This document shows, one piece after another, positions 33,329 through 42,365 of a DNA stretch of 64,000 bases. The DNA lies in contig CACBDG010000002.1 of NCBI GenBank assembly GCA_902537945.1, positions 62,001 through 126,000 of the forward strand. The letters are read 5' to 3'. This stretch comes from an uncultured SAR116 cluster alpha proteobacterium (GTDB taxonomy: Bacteria; Pseudomonadota; Alphaproteobacteria; Puniceispirillales; Marisalimonadaceae). The notes beneath the pieces are model-generated. The model saw only the letters and a list, made by a program, of their open reading frames with translations, was not told the origin of the DNA and made no database searches. The position numbers and the translations under genes are program-made. The stretch's first letter is position 1. The number at the start of each line of letters is the position of its first letter.

Positions 33329-34954
33329 TTACATTCCCTGGTAATTAGGGCCACCTCCACCTTGAGGTGTCACCCAATTAATATTTTGAGTGGGATCTTT
33401 GATATCACATGTTTTGCAGTGAACACAATTTTGTGCATTAATTTGAAGTTTTGGTTTTTTATCATTCATTACAATCTCATATACGCCAGCGGGACAATAT
33501 CTAGTTTCTGGATTATCATATAATTCAAAGTTAGTTTTTATGGGCACATTGTAATCTTTAAGTTTAAGGTGACATGGCTGATTTTCTTCGTGATTTGTAC
33601 CAGAAAATGAAACATTAGTAAGTCTATCAAAACTAATTACATTGTCTGGTTTTGGGTAATTAATTTCTTCATAATCATGTTTTTTACCAAGACTTTTGTG
33701 ATCAGTTCCGTGATGATCAATTGTCCACGGTGCATTTCCACGAAAAATGTACGTATCAATTGCACTATATAATATAGCTTTCCAAAAACCCCACTTAAAA
33801 GATGGCCTTATATTTCTTACTTTGTATAATTCATTCCACAACCAGCTTTGTTTTATATCAGTTTGAAAATCTGAAATCTCATCTTGTTTATCTATATTTT
33901 CGAAAACTGATTGTGCTGCTATCATACCAGACTTCATAGCTAAGTGAGTTCCTTTAATTTTGGGAACATTCAGAAAACCTGCTTCACATCCCACAAGCAT
34001 TCCACCAGGAAAAGTCAATTTCGGTAAAGATTGAACCCCACCTTCATTCAAAGCTCTAGCTCCGTAATTAATTCTTCTTCCTCCCTCAAGTAATTTTTTT
34101 ATTGCAGGGTGATGCTTGAAACGTTGAAATTCAAGATATGGAGATAGATAAGGGTTCTTATAATCTAAACCTATTACGAAACCTATAGAAATTTTATTAT
34201 CATCTAAATGATATAAAAAAGATCCACCATAGGTTTCATTATCCAAAGGCCAACCTGTAGTATGCATTATACTCCCTGGTTTACTATTTTCAGGGGTAAC
34301 TTCCCATAATTCTTTAATACCAATTCCATAGGTTTGTGGTGAGTTATTTGAATTGAGATTAAATTTTTTCATTAATGTTTTTCCAAGATGACCTCGACAG
34401 CCTTCTGAAAATATTGTTTGTTTGGCTCGTAATTCTATTCCTTTTTCAAAGTTAGGACCTTCAGAACCGTCCTTTAATCTTCCCATATCGCAAGTAGCAA
34501 TACCAACAACTTTATTATTTTCGTCATACAATACTTCTGAAGCTGAAAACCCAGGATAGATTTCTACCTCAAGTTCTTCTGCCTGCTGTGCTAACCATTT
34601 TGTAAAATCACTTAAACTTATAATGTAGTTACCTTTGTTATGCATTTGTGGAGGGGTAGGGAGTTGATATGATTTAGTTTCCGTTAGATATAAAAATTTA
34701 TCGCTAGTAGCTTGAGTTCTTAGTGGACTATTTTTTGTTTTCCATTCTGGTATAAGTTCATCCAATGCTTTGGTTTCAATTACTGCACCTGATACTATGT
34801 GAGCTCCAACCTCAGATCCTTTTTCAATAACGCAAACTGATAACTCTGAATTAGCTTTTTTACTTAGTTGTTTTAATTTTATAGCTGCACTTAATCCTGA
34901 AGGACCCGCTCCCACAACAACTACGTCATATTCCATTATTTCTCTGTTAGTCAT
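33329..34954 (-). CDS. Electron-transfer-flavoprotein:ubiquinone oxidoreductase
   Basis: 541 residues. The FAD motif VVVVGAGPSGLSAAIKL is at the N-terminus, the central half has the ubiquinone-binding domain, and the C-terminus carries a [4Fe-4S] site with Cys510, Cys513 and Cys516 (CVHCKTC) plus an earlier Cys in RYCPAGVYE, ending in the family's GGGGPNYQGM. The protein is membrane-associated and passes electrons from reduced ETF to the quinone pool, linking acyl-CoA, dimethylglycine and sarcosine dehydrogenases to respiration. ETF α/β genes are not in the window. Length and domains are complete. Confidence 0.97.
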   Translation of the reverse strand: MTNREIMEYDVVVVGAGPSGLSAAIKLKQLSKKANSELSVCVIEKGSEVGAHIVSGAVIETKALDELIPEWKTKNSPLRTQATSDKFLYLTETKSYQLPTPPQMHNKGNYIISLSDFTKWLAQQAEELEVEIYPGFSASEVLYDENNKVVGIATCDMGRLKDGSEGPNFEKGIELRAKQTIFSEGCRGHLGKTLMKKFNLNSNNSPQTYGIGIKELWEVTPENSKPGSIMHTTGWPLDNETYGGSFLYHLDDNKISIGFVIGLDYKNPYLSPYLEFQRFKHHPAIKKLLEGGRRINYGARALNEGGVQSLPKLTFPGGMLVGCEAGFLNVPKIKGTHLAMKSGMIAAQSVFENIDKQDEISDFQTDIKQSWLWNELYKVRNIRPSFKWGFWKAILYSAIDTYIFRGNAPWTIDHHGTDHKSLGKKHDYEEINYPKPDNVISFDRLTNVSFSGTNHEENQPCHLKLKDYNVPIKTNFELYDNPETRYCPAGVYEIVMNDKKPKLQINAQNCVHCKTCDIKDPTQNINWVTPQGGGGPNYQGM

Positions 34955-35062
34955 TAAATCGCCTTAAGATTCGTTTGAAAATTTTCACTTTGTAACTAGT
35001 AATTTCAACAATTTGTTTATATTATACATCTAGTAATTATTTTATAAAAAAAAAGGTCTAAA

Positions 35063-35161
35063 ATGAATCCTGATGTTGGTATTATTTTATTAATTTTATA
35101 TCCTATAGTACTTATTGGTGCAATTATTTGGTTTGGGAAACATTCTGTATCCCCTGATTAA
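35063..35161 (+). CDS. Possible 32-residue single-TM microprotein
   Basis: ATG 35063 opens a 32-codon frame, MNPDVGIILLILYPIVLI followed by GAIIWFGKHSVSPD: one hydrophobic helix with a short basic-polar tail. AAGGT lies 5 nt before the ATG. It occupies the gap between ETF-QO and the SufU-like gene, on the other strand, and its last 38 nt overlap the 3' end of the latter. No family is recognised. A chance frame in AT-rich DNA is possible. Confidence 0.35.
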   Translation: MNPDVGIILLILYPIVLIGAIIWFGKHSVSPD

Positions 35162-35594
35162 TTTTTTGATTTTCTTTTAAATCAATGGATTTATAAGTTG
35201 CCTCAAATGGCATCGTAATACACTTATGTCTATTTTTTATTTCTCTTATGGGTTCAAAAATCTCCATTTCAATTGGCAAATGATCTGAGAAGTTTTTTTC
35301 TGTGTTTTCAAGCCAATTTAAGAATTCATTTAAAAACCTCTCATCAGGAACATCTTTATTTTTAAATAACTCAACAACTAATCCTGCTGAAGCTTCACAT
35401 AGTGCACAACCCCTTACAACTGCCGAAATATCAATTATTTTAGTTTCTATTAATTTTATACGTACTTTTACTTCATCTCCGCACATAGGGTTACGCATTT
35501 CAAAAGATCGATTAAAATCTTCTAGAGCAATTATTTTTTTATTCTTTGCAGCAAGACTTAATATTTTTTCTTGATAGATTGATAGATTATTCAA
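35124..35594 (-). CDS. SufU/IscU-like iron-sulfur cluster scaffold protein
   Basis: 156 residues with the NifU N-terminal fold. Three cluster/zinc Cys regions are seen: NPMCGDEV (Cys38, followed by Asp40), RGCALCEASA (Cys63, Cys66) and NRHKCITMPFEA (Cys125). The spacing matches SufU-type scaffolds that receive sulfur from SufS and assemble Fe-S clusters in the cytoplasm. The start is TTG 35594, directly after the stop of a 43-residue microprotein gene, with no gap. No suf or isc gene is adjacent. It may be read from the Mrp operon or its own promoter. Confidence 0.85.
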   Translation of the reverse strand: MNNLSIYQEKILSLAAKNKKIIALEDFNRSFEMRNPMCGDEVKVRIKLIETKIIDISAVVRGCALCEASAGLVVELFKNKDVPDERFLNEFLNWLENTEKNFSDHLPIEMEIFEPIREIKNRHKCITMPFEATYKSIDLKENQKINQGIQNVSQTK

Positions 35595-35726
35595 TTATTG
35601 ATTTACCATTAATAATACTACACTAGCTACAGCAATTGCGTAAAATACATACAATAAAACGTGTGTGTTTTCGTAGACATTTTCTTCAGGAACACCGTCA
35701 GGTAATTCTTTTTTATTCTTCTTCAT
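35595..35726 (-). CDS. 43-residue single-TM microprotein
   Basis: A frame that runs MKKNKKELPDGVPEENVYEN and then about 20 hydrophobic residues (LLYVFYAIAVASVVLLMV), ending VNQ. GAGGA lies 6 nt upstream of the ATG, and the TAA abuts the TTG of the SufU-like gene, so the spacing is that of a real operon gene. It is a short tail-anchored-like membrane protein with a charged N-terminus. It is 52 nt downstream of the last Mrp gene. I recognise no family. Candidate roles are an accessory subunit of the Mrp complex or an unrelated membrane factor. Confidence 0.7.
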   Translation of the reverse strand: MKKNKKELPDGVPEENVYENTHVLLYVFYAIAVASVVLLMVNQ

Positions 35727-35778
35727 TTTTTCCTCAATATTATATGGTACATTTTTCTTAATCTAGTTACTTTACAAT

Positions 35779-37476
35779 TTACAAATAAATTTTCCATACA
35801 AAGATGAATATTAATAAAATTATAAAAAGTTGTACAATTATTAGAGTATCTTGACCAACTTCTCTATCAAAAATTTTGTTCTTTGTCATTGTATTAGCAA
35901 AAAACTTTTTTATAGATATAAACATAAATTCAAAAAATTGTTCAATTTTTTTGTTTATATCATTAATAAGATTTAAAAGAGGTAATAAAATTCCAGGTAT
36001 CATCTTTCTATAAATCCAATCACTATTCAATACAGTTGAGTTTAACTCTGGGGGATAAATTTTGAAATGCCACAAACATATAAAAGCAAATGCAGCAAAT
36101 GTTAAAAGCTGTAACTGTCCAACTACGTGACTAAAGTCATAGGGCTGATATTGGATTTGATAGGGTAAGATTTCATAAAAATAAGATGGAAAAACTCCTA
36201 TCAATATACATAGAGCTGACGCAATAATCATAGCTATTATCATATTTAAAGGAGCTTCTTTTGTTTTAATACCGCTTTCGTGTGCAAAAAAAGCAAAGAA
36301 TGGGATTTTAATTCCTGAATGGTGAAGTACACCTGCAGACGCAAATAAAAGCATAAAGTAGACAAATACTAGTCCTTCTTTACCAAGTGCTGACATTATA
36401 AGTGATTTTGCTACAAACCCACTAAATAAGGGAAAAGCTGAAATGGAAATAGCCCCGATAATAGTGCAAACCGCTGTAATTGGCATAAATTTAAATAGCC
36501 CACCTAATTCAGAAGCTTTACATGTTCCTACTCTATAAAGTACTGCCCCCATTCCCATGAATAGTAATCCTTTGTAAAGAATATGAGCAAACGCATGAGC
36601 TACCGCTCCATTAATAGCTAATTCAGTGCCAATTCCAATGGCAACTATCATAAAACCAAGTTGGTTATTAAGGCTATAAGTTAAAACTCTTCGTAGATCA
36701 TTTTCAATAACAGCAAAGAAAATAGGATAAAAAGTCATAATTGCACCAATTATTATTAGTATTTCTGTGCCTGCAAAAGATCTAGCAAAACAAAAAATAG
36801 CTAATTTAGTTGTGAACGTTGAAAGAGCAACTGTACCTATCTCTGAGGCTTCTGGGTAAGCATCTTGTAACCAGCCATTTAATAATGGAAAAGCAGCTTT
36901 TATTCCGAAAGCTATGAAAATTAACTGGCCGTATAGAGAATTAAAGTCAAAACTTCTAAATTCTGCATTACCAGTTTGAGACATTAATAAAATTGCTCCA
37001 GCCAATAAAAACATTCCAGAACCAACTTGTATTAAAATGTATCTAAATGCTGATCTGTAAGATCTTTTTGTTTTGCTTGCTAAAATCAGAAATACTGAAG
37101 TAAAAGCAGTAGCCTCCCACCATACAAATAGTGTGAATAAGTCTCCAGCATGAACCGCTGCAATCGCTGCTCCACTGTAACTCATAATGGCTACATGCTG
37201 ATTCCAATGTTTTTCGTGAGCGCCATAGATTACATTCAATATAGCTGCTATGTGAAATATTATTGCAAAGGGTAAGGTTAAAGAGTCTGATTGAAATATT
37301 ATAAATTGAATATCCATTACTTCAATTTTTGCATGTATACCAAAACCCAATGTTAATGCGTAAGCTGAAACTAGTATAAGAACCATCATATATATCTGCC
37401 TAATTATATTAGGTAAGAAGGGAATTAATAATGCCCCAACAATCATTATTAAACCAGGAGGGAAACTACTTATCAT
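35779..37476 (-). CDS. Mrp antiporter D-like subunit (third NuoM/N-type paralogue)
   Basis: 565 residues from the ATG at 37476, chosen because AGGA sits ~6 nt upstream; an ATG four codons earlier is possible. About 14-16 membrane segments of the proton-antiporter family: a Glu in ATAFTSVFLILASKTKR and the Lys/Glu helices (FGIKAAFPLLNGWLQDAYPEAS) of the NuoL/M/N-MrpA/D group, plus ENDLRRVLTYSL. The C-terminal extension (last ~90 residues) with an amphipathic stretch is longer than in the other two D proteins. It translocates H+ or Na+ as part of the Mrp complex in the inner membrane. Confidence 0.88.
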   Translation of the reverse strand: MISSFPPGLIMIVGALLIPFLPNIIRQIYMMVLILVSAYALTLGFGIHAKIEVMDIQFIIFQSDSLTLPFAIIFHIAAILNVIYGAHEKHWNQHVAIMSYSGAAIAAVHAGDLFTLFVWWEATAFTSVFLILASKTKRSYRSAFRYILIQVGSGMFLLAGAILLMSQTGNAEFRSFDFNSLYGQLIFIAFGIKAAFPLLNGWLQDAYPEASEIGTVALSTFTTKLAIFCFARSFAGTEILIIIGAIMTFYPIFFAVIENDLRRVLTYSLNNQLGFMIVAIGIGTELAINGAVAHAFAHILYKGLLFMGMGAVLYRVGTCKASELGGLFKFMPITAVCTIIGAISISAFPLFSGFVAKSLIMSALGKEGLVFVYFMLLFASAGVLHHSGIKIPFFAFFAHESGIKTKEAPLNMIIAMIIASALCILIGVFPSYFYEILPYQIQYQPYDFSHVVGQLQLLTFAAFAFICLWHFKIYPPELNSTVLNSDWIYRKMIPGILLPLLNLINDINKKIEQFFEFMFISIKKFFANTMTKNKIFDREVGQDTLIIVQLFIILLIFIFVWKIYL

Positions 37477-37693
37477 AATAATCCTCATCTTTCATAAGGA
37501 ATGATCTCAAACTAACACCAATTTTAAAAATTATTATGCATGATAGGTATCCAAATAAAGCAGGAAAGAATAAGATATCTTCTATTGATGTTTCTCCATG
37601 CCTATGTCCAATTAATTCTAAAATTAGAAAAATAATACAAAGAAAAAGTACTGCGGTATTTATTTTACCAAATTTTTCAATTAAATACTTCAT
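37466..37693 (-). CDS. Small two-TM protein inside the Mrp operon
   Basis: 75 residues with two hydrophobic stretches (about 14-32 and 40-58) and an acidic tail DEDYYDK. It overlaps the preceding D-like gene by 4 nt and the following one by 11 nt, so it is firmly in the operon. I recognise no named family; small proteins in this place are seen in other Mrp-type clusters. It may fill the role of a missing small MrpA-like segment or act in assembly. No catalytic feature is visible. Confidence 0.75.
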   Translation of the reverse strand: MKYLIEKFGKINTAVLFLCIIFLILELIGHRHGETSIEDILFFPALFGYLSCIIIFKIGVSLRSFLMKDEDYYDK

Positions 37694-39147
37694 ACCTTAC
37701 TCACCATCATAGAAGTTAGATTTTGAAACGGCTCTATAAAAAAGAACAATAAAATAGTTAAAAAAGAGGTTATTAAAGTTGGGATTAAAACAAGTTTTGG
37801 TATTTTTACTTTTATGTCTCTCTCTTTTTTAAAAAAGAATGCTCTAGCAGGGATTTCCATTAAATAAAATGCATTTAGTATAGTTGATATACAAAATACA
37901 CCTATAACAACTTCATTACCACTGTCAGCCGCGCCCAACATTAAGAAGAATTTACTCCAAGAACCTGCCATTGGAGGAACGCCAATTATAGAGAGTGATC
38001 CAATAAAAAAAGCAAGAAAAATTAGAGGCGCACATAAGCCATGACCATTCAAATCTGAAATTTTTGTAATTTTTGCTCCAACGTACAAGGCGCCTGCTAC
38101 AAAAAATAAAGTAATTTTACCCGCAGCATGAGTAATTATGTGTAAAGTAGCTCCTTGAGTAGCCATGGAAGTAGCCAACGCTCCCCCTAAAGTAATATAA
38201 GAAAGTTGACTAATTGTTGAGTATGCCAGTCTTGCTTTTAAATCATCTTTGTAAATAGCTATTATACTTGTTGCTAGAAGAGTAAAGGATGCTAACCAAA
38301 TTAACCATTCTGACGCCCCTGTTTTGGCTAAAAAATCTATTCCAAAAACATTTGTCAGAACTATTAACATTGTAAACACTCCTGCTTTCACAACTGCTAC
38401 AGCATGTAAAAGGGCAGATACAGGTGTGGGGGCAACCATAGCAGCAGGTAGCCACTTATGAATTGGCATCAGTGCTGCCTTTCCAATTCCAAAAACAAAC
38501 ATTGCTAATAAGAGGGGAGCATAAGCCACATCTAATTTGCCATCTAACACACCATTTTGGGACATTTCAAGAGAACCTGTAGCAACCCAAACCCAAATAA
38601 TTGCTGGAAGAAGTAATATTACTGAAGATCCAACCAGTATGGACATATATAATCGACCAGCTTTTTGAGCCATTTCATCTTGCTTATGAGTAACTAGAGG
38701 ATATGTTGAAAATGTAAGAACTTCATAAAAAATGAATAAAGTTAATAAATCACCTGCGTAAGCAATACATAAAGCGGCATGAACAGCCATTGCATAAAAT
38801 GCATAAAATCTTGTTTGATTTTTTTCTTCATTTCCCTTCATGTAGCCAACTGAATATATGGCTGCTAAAATCCACAGAAATGACGCAACTAGTCCAAAAA
38901 TAGCTCCTAAGGGTGTAATTTCAAAACCAATTGATATGCCCTCAGCAATTTTTACAATTTCTAAAGTGATGTTTTGATTATTAAGAGCTGAGCTCATAAT
39001 ATTATATGCACCCCAAGAACTAACTACACCGCCAATTGGTCCCAAGCAATCTCTTAAAATTGTACTTTTTGAAATAAATGGAGTTAAAACACAAACAATT
39101 AAAGGCGATAAAATTGTGATTAAAATAAAATTTTCAATTGTCATCAT
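37690..39147 (-). CDS. Mrp antiporter D-like subunit (second paralogue)
   Basis: 485 residues, about 14 membrane segments of the proton-antiporter_M family. The key residues of the ion path are in YEVLTFSTYPLV (Glu), GIGKAALMPIHKWLPAAMVAP (Lys) and YKDDLKARLAYSTISQL. It overlaps the first D gene by 4 nt (ATGA) and the 75-residue gene by 4 nt. Together with the first and third D-like proteins it gives three antiporter-type subunits in one operon, unlike the A plus D pair of classical Mrp. Ion specificity cannot be read from sequence. Confidence 0.9.
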   Translation of the reverse strand: MMTIENFILITILSPLIVCVLTPFISKSTILRDCLGPIGGVVSSWGAYNIMSSALNNQNITLEIVKIAEGISIGFEITPLGAIFGLVASFLWILAAIYSVGYMKGNEEKNQTRFYAFYAMAVHAALCIAYAGDLLTLFIFYEVLTFSTYPLVTHKQDEMAQKAGRLYMSILVGSSVILLLPAIIWVWVATGSLEMSQNGVLDGKLDVAYAPLLLAMFVFGIGKAALMPIHKWLPAAMVAPTPVSALLHAVAVVKAGVFTMLIVLTNVFGIDFLAKTGASEWLIWLASFTLLATSIIAIYKDDLKARLAYSTISQLSYITLGGALATSMATQGATLHIITHAAGKITLFFVAGALYVGAKITKISDLNGHGLCAPLIFLAFFIGSLSIIGVPPMAGSWSKFFLMLGAADSGNEVVIGVFCISTILNAFYLMEIPARAFFFKKERDIKVKIPKLVLIPTLITSFLTILLFFFIEPFQNLTSMMVSKV

Positions 39148-40634
39148 TTTAGATCCTCAATTAATTTTTCTGCGGCTTCAAAACTTCCGTCGACAACCAA
39201 TGAGGCATCTAAACCAAAATAAATATTTAAAAAAGTTATAAAAATAAGTGATAAATAAATTGTAGGGTTTTCTTTTATCACAATTTTTCTTCCCTCTCGC
39301 ATCCACATGACTTCTATCATTTTCCATAAATAAACTACTGATAATGCTGAACTAATTAATATGAGTATTGCTATCCATATACTATCTGAGCTGATGGTTG
39401 CTTTAATTAAATATAATTTAGAAATGAACCCAGCTGTAAGTGGAAGACCCGCTAGACTTAATGAGCAGAGGACAAAACAAAAAAAAGTTATAGGCATTGT
39501 TCTACCAAGACCAGATAAATTATTTATAGTAATTCTTTTTTGAATATAAAAACCAAGTGAAGTTATAGCTATGAATAAACCGCCTTTTATTATTGCATGA
39601 TTAAACATGTGTATAAAACCAGCTGCAATACTTGCTTTTGTTCCAATAGCAAAAGCAAGAGTAATATATCCTATTTGTGCAACTGAAGAATGAGCAAGTA
39701 GCCTTTTAATATCTTTTTCATATATAGCCATAATTGTACCAGCAAACATAGCTATGATAGAAAGTGGAAGAATAACATATAATAAAGTATTATTTATTAA
39801 ATCTTCTGAATTTTCAAAAACAGAAAATAATATGCGAGCTAATATGTACAAAGAAGCTTTTGTTGCTGTTGCCGCTAGTAAAACAGAAACTGCAGATGGA
39901 GCATAAGCATACGCCCTTGGCAACCAAATATGTAAAGGAAAAACAGCAGCTTTAACCATAATACCAATTATCATAAAACCAAATCCTGCAATTAATGCTT
40001 TATTGTTATTAAGATCAGATATTCTATTTGTTAAGTCCTCCATATTCAAAGTGCCAGTTATTCCGTATAATAATCCTACACCTATTACATATAGGGTTGC
40101 TCCAACTGCACCTATAATTAGGTAATTATAAGCTGCAACTAAAGCCTGTTTGTCTTTTTGAGCACCCATTGCCACAAGCGCAACCGAGGCTAAAGACGAT
40201 ATTTCTAAAAATACAAAGAGGTTAAATGCATCACCTGTAGTTACAAGACCTAGCAAGCCAGCTATAGCTAAAAGCCACAAACTGTAGACTTTTGATATTG
40301 ATTTCTTTTCAATTTCTTCAGGCATTATCTTATAAGCAAATATAGTTGCAATTAAACTTATACCCGAAATTATAATAACCGGAATAATTGCCACTTTATC
40401 AATAATATATTCTATTCCTATCGGAGGCATCCATTTGCCTAAAGCATATGAAATATAAGAGTGAATTTGGATTTCTTGGTATAATAAAATTGAAAATAAA
40501 AAAGTTAAAAAAGTGCTTAAAGTTGTTAAAACCCAAGAAAAAAATATATTAGGAATAAGTACAACAAATAAAGAAGTAATTAATGGACATAAGACCACAA
40601 TAATTGGAAGATTTTTAATTAAAATGTCTGTCAT
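39144..40634 (-). CDS. mrpD: Mrp antiporter subunit D (first paralogue)
   Basis: 496 residues, the standard MrpD/NuoN length, about 14 membrane segments. Conserved elements are FLEISSLASVALVAMG (Glu of helix 5), IMVKAAVFPLHIWLPRAYAYAP (Lys of helix 7) and YEKDIKRLLAHSSVAQIGY. Its place directly after MrpC, with a 4-nt overlap, fits the canonical MrpC-MrpD order, so this copy is most likely the true D subunit. It carries out cation/proton exchange within the complex. Confidence 0.92.
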   Translation of the reverse strand: MTDILIKNLPIIVVLCPLITSLFVVLIPNIFFSWVLTTLSTFLTFLFSILLYQEIQIHSYISYALGKWMPPIGIEYIIDKVAIIPVIIISGISLIATIFAYKIMPEEIEKKSISKVYSLWLLAIAGLLGLVTTGDAFNLFVFLEISSLASVALVAMGAQKDKQALVAAYNYLIIGAVGATLYVIGVGLLYGITGTLNMEDLTNRISDLNNNKALIAGFGFMIIGIMVKAAVFPLHIWLPRAYAYAPSAVSVLLAATATKASLYILARILFSVFENSEDLINNTLLYVILPLSIIAMFAGTIMAIYEKDIKRLLAHSSVAQIGYITLAFAIGTKASIAAGFIHMFNHAIIKGGLFIAITSLGFYIQKRITINNLSGLGRTMPITFFCFVLCSLSLAGLPLTAGFISKLYLIKATISSDSIWIAILILISSALSVVYLWKMIEVMWMREGRKIVIKENPTIYLSLIFITFLNIYFGLDASLVVDGSFEAAEKLIEDLK

Positions 40635-41044
40635 TGGTTAAAATTCAAATCCACACTTTTGCCAGTTTCAATATCATCGTGATAATCTACAAGATCTTGT
40701 GCAGATATATCATCTTCTTCGATGGTGCCATATTCGGAATTTATTCTTAATACTAACGACAACCCAAGAGCGGTTGTTGCAACACCGACAACAATGGCTG
40801 TAAGTATCAATACATGTGGAAGGGGATTTGAGTAAATGGTATCAATAGATTCATTTAAAATTGGAGGTGTGCCCCCTTTAATCTTTCCAAAAGTTATATA
40901 GAGTAAAAACACGGACGTTTGAAAAATAGTAAGTCCAACGATTTTTTTTAAAAAATTTTTTCTACCTATTACCAGAAATAAACCAATCATCATTAGACAA
41001 AAAACTATCCAGTAATTCCAAATTCCAATTGTTGAAGAAATCAT
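40631..41044 (-). CDS. mrpC: Mrp antiporter subunit C (NuoK-like)
   Basis: 137 residues with three membrane helices homologous to NuoK: GLTIFQTSVFLLYITFGK in the middle helix and LPHVLILTAIVVGVATTALGLSLVLR in the third (shown here in two parts), containing the conserved Thr-Ala-Ile-Val segment. The C-terminal tail is acidic. It starts 2 nt after the MrpB stop and overlaps MrpD by 4 nt. Family length is ~110-115, so the tail is extended. Structural/ion-path subunit in the inner membrane. Confidence 0.92.
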   Translation of the reverse strand: MISSTIGIWNYWIVFCLMMIGLFLVIGRKNFLKKIVGLTIFQTSVFLLYITFGKIKGGTPPILNESIDTIYSNPLPHVLILTAIVVGVATTALGLSLVLRINSEYGTIEEDDISAQDLVDYHDDIETGKSVDLNFNQ

Positions 41045-41046
41045 TT

Positions 41047-41475
41047 TTATTTCTCTTCTATTTTATCGTAACTAGCGAATGCATTAAACAGTGCAATCAT
41101 AACGTTTGAAACTGTTAAGCCAACACCAAATTCAACTAATAATATGCCTATGTGCTGACCAGATTGTGGTGAAGATCCGAGTATATTGTAGGCTAAAAAC
41201 TCATCTCCTAATAACATTGAAACAAAGCCTACACCACCGTAGATGATTCCACCTAAGGCTAATAAAATTAAATTAATATTTGATGGGAATAATTTTTTTC
41301 CTGCTTCAATTCCAAATACAAGGGAATATAGGATAAATGCACTAGCTACAATTACTCCAGCTTGAAAGCCTCCTCCAGGGCCAAAATCTCCATGAAATTG
41401 AACATAAAGCCCAAAAAGTATGATGGGTGCAAAAAGAACTTTAGTAGAAATTCTTAAAATAGGATTGTTATGCAT
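41047..41475 (-). CDS. mrpB: Mrp antiporter subunit B (MnhB domain)
   Basis: 142 residues from ATG 41475 (MHNNPILR). A longer frame beginning 48 nt upstream exists but would overlap the previous gene by 56 nt, whereas 41475 gives an 8-nt overlap and the normal family length. The signature FGLYVQFHGDFGPGGGFQAGV (first part shown) is the MnhB hallmark; four helices follow. It is a core subunit of the Mrp antiporter without known catalytic residues of its own. Confidence 0.92.
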   Translation of the reverse strand: MHNNPILRISTKVLFAPIILFGLYVQFHGDFGPGGGFQAGVIVASAFILYSLVFGIEAGKKLFPSNINLILLALGGIIYGGVGFVSMLLGDEFLAYNILGSSPQSGQHIGILLVEFGVGLTVSNVMIALFNAFASYDKIEEK

Positions 41476-42046
41476 TTTTTCTAATCTTTTGTTTAGGTTG
41501 AGATTTATTTTTTTTTGCAGCATTTTTTTTCTCGAGAAGTGCCAGTACAGCTACTCCAGCAGTAAAAACAACTATCGTTTCACCAAAAGTATCGTATCCT
41601 CTATAACTTGCTAAAACTGAAGTAACTATATTTGGGATACCAATATCCTCTTTGGATCCTTTTATATACTCCGGTGCAATATGTTGATGTATTGGAGCTG
41701 TTAACTGACCAATTTCAGGCAAATCATAACTACACCAGATTAATATTCCTCCAAGAATTATACACGATAGTGCCGGAATAAATTCACTTCTAATGCTCTC
41801 TTCCTCTTTTTTTGGCAAATAAGCCATAGCTGCTAGAAAGAGTATTGTAGAAATTCCTGCACCAACTGATGCTTCTGTAAACGCAACATCAACTGCGTCT
41901 AATGTTATAAACATCAATGCAGCTACTAGAGAATAAGCACTAGTCAAAATCACAGTAAATATAACAGTTCTAGTCTTGATAAGAGCTATTGCAATACTAA
42001 GCATAATTGTGACTAAAAAAGCATTAATTAATAATTCAGAAATCAT
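41468..42046 (-). CDS. MrpA C-terminal part as separate gene (DUF4040/MbhD-MbhE-like)
   Basis: 192 residues with about five membrane helices. LDAVDVAFTEASVGAGIST is the DUF4040 signature, which in full-length MrpA follows the antiporter domain; VLASYRGYDTFGETIVVFTAG is the MbhE-like end of MrpA. So this gene encodes only the last third of MrpA, and the NuoL-like first two thirds are not fused to it. This split is known from group 3-like Mrp clusters and membrane-bound hydrogenase modules. The 3' end overlaps mrpB by 8 nt; a Lys-rich tail closes the protein. Confidence 0.88.
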   Translation of the reverse strand: MISELLINAFLVTIMLSIAIALIKTRTVIFTVILTSAYSLVAALMFITLDAVDVAFTEASVGAGISTILFLAAMAYLPKKEEESIRSEFIPALSCIILGGILIWCSYDLPEIGQLTAPIHQHIAPEYIKGSKEDIGIPNIVTSVLASYRGYDTFGETIVVFTAGVAVLALLEKKNAAKKNKSQPKQKIRKNA

Positions 42047-42363
42047 AAAATTTTTCCAATCTTTTTTCCTACTGGAATTATGTGTTTTTCCCTTGCCAGA
42101 TTTGCAGTTACATGGCTTGTAACTGGACTAGTGAAAAAAATAAATACACCAATTAATATCAATTTAACGGTTATTAATGTCCAACCCGTCTGAAATACCA
42201 TCCCTAAAATAAAAAACGCAGTACCACCAGTATCTATCATACCGGCAGCATGAATTCTTGAAAATACGTCTGGTAGCTTAATAAGTCCGCAGGCACCAAT
42301 AATTATTGACAAAGAACCAATAAAAAAACAAATGCCAGTGAAAATATCTAATATCAATTCCAC
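42043..42363 (-). CDS. mrpG: Mrp antiporter subunit G
   Basis: 106 residues, three membrane helices. IKLPDVFSRIHAAGMIDTGGTA is the conserved MrpG segment (PDVFSRIHAA shown), followed by TSPVTSHVTANLAREK, typical of the third helix end. It overlaps the next gene by 4 nt. Small structural subunit of the Mrp complex, needed for assembly in classical systems. Confidence 0.92.
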   Translation of the reverse strand: MELILDIFTGICFFIGSLSIIIGACGLIKLPDVFSRIHAAGMIDTGGTAFFILGMVFQTGWTLITVKLILIGVFIFFTSPVTSHVTANLAREKHIIPVGKKIGKIL

Positions 42364-42365
42364 TT

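Noticed and set aside
41476-41523. Longer start of MrpB giving 16 extra residues
   Set aside because: It would overlap the previous gene by 56 nt, whereas the internal ATG gives the family length and an 8-nt overlap.
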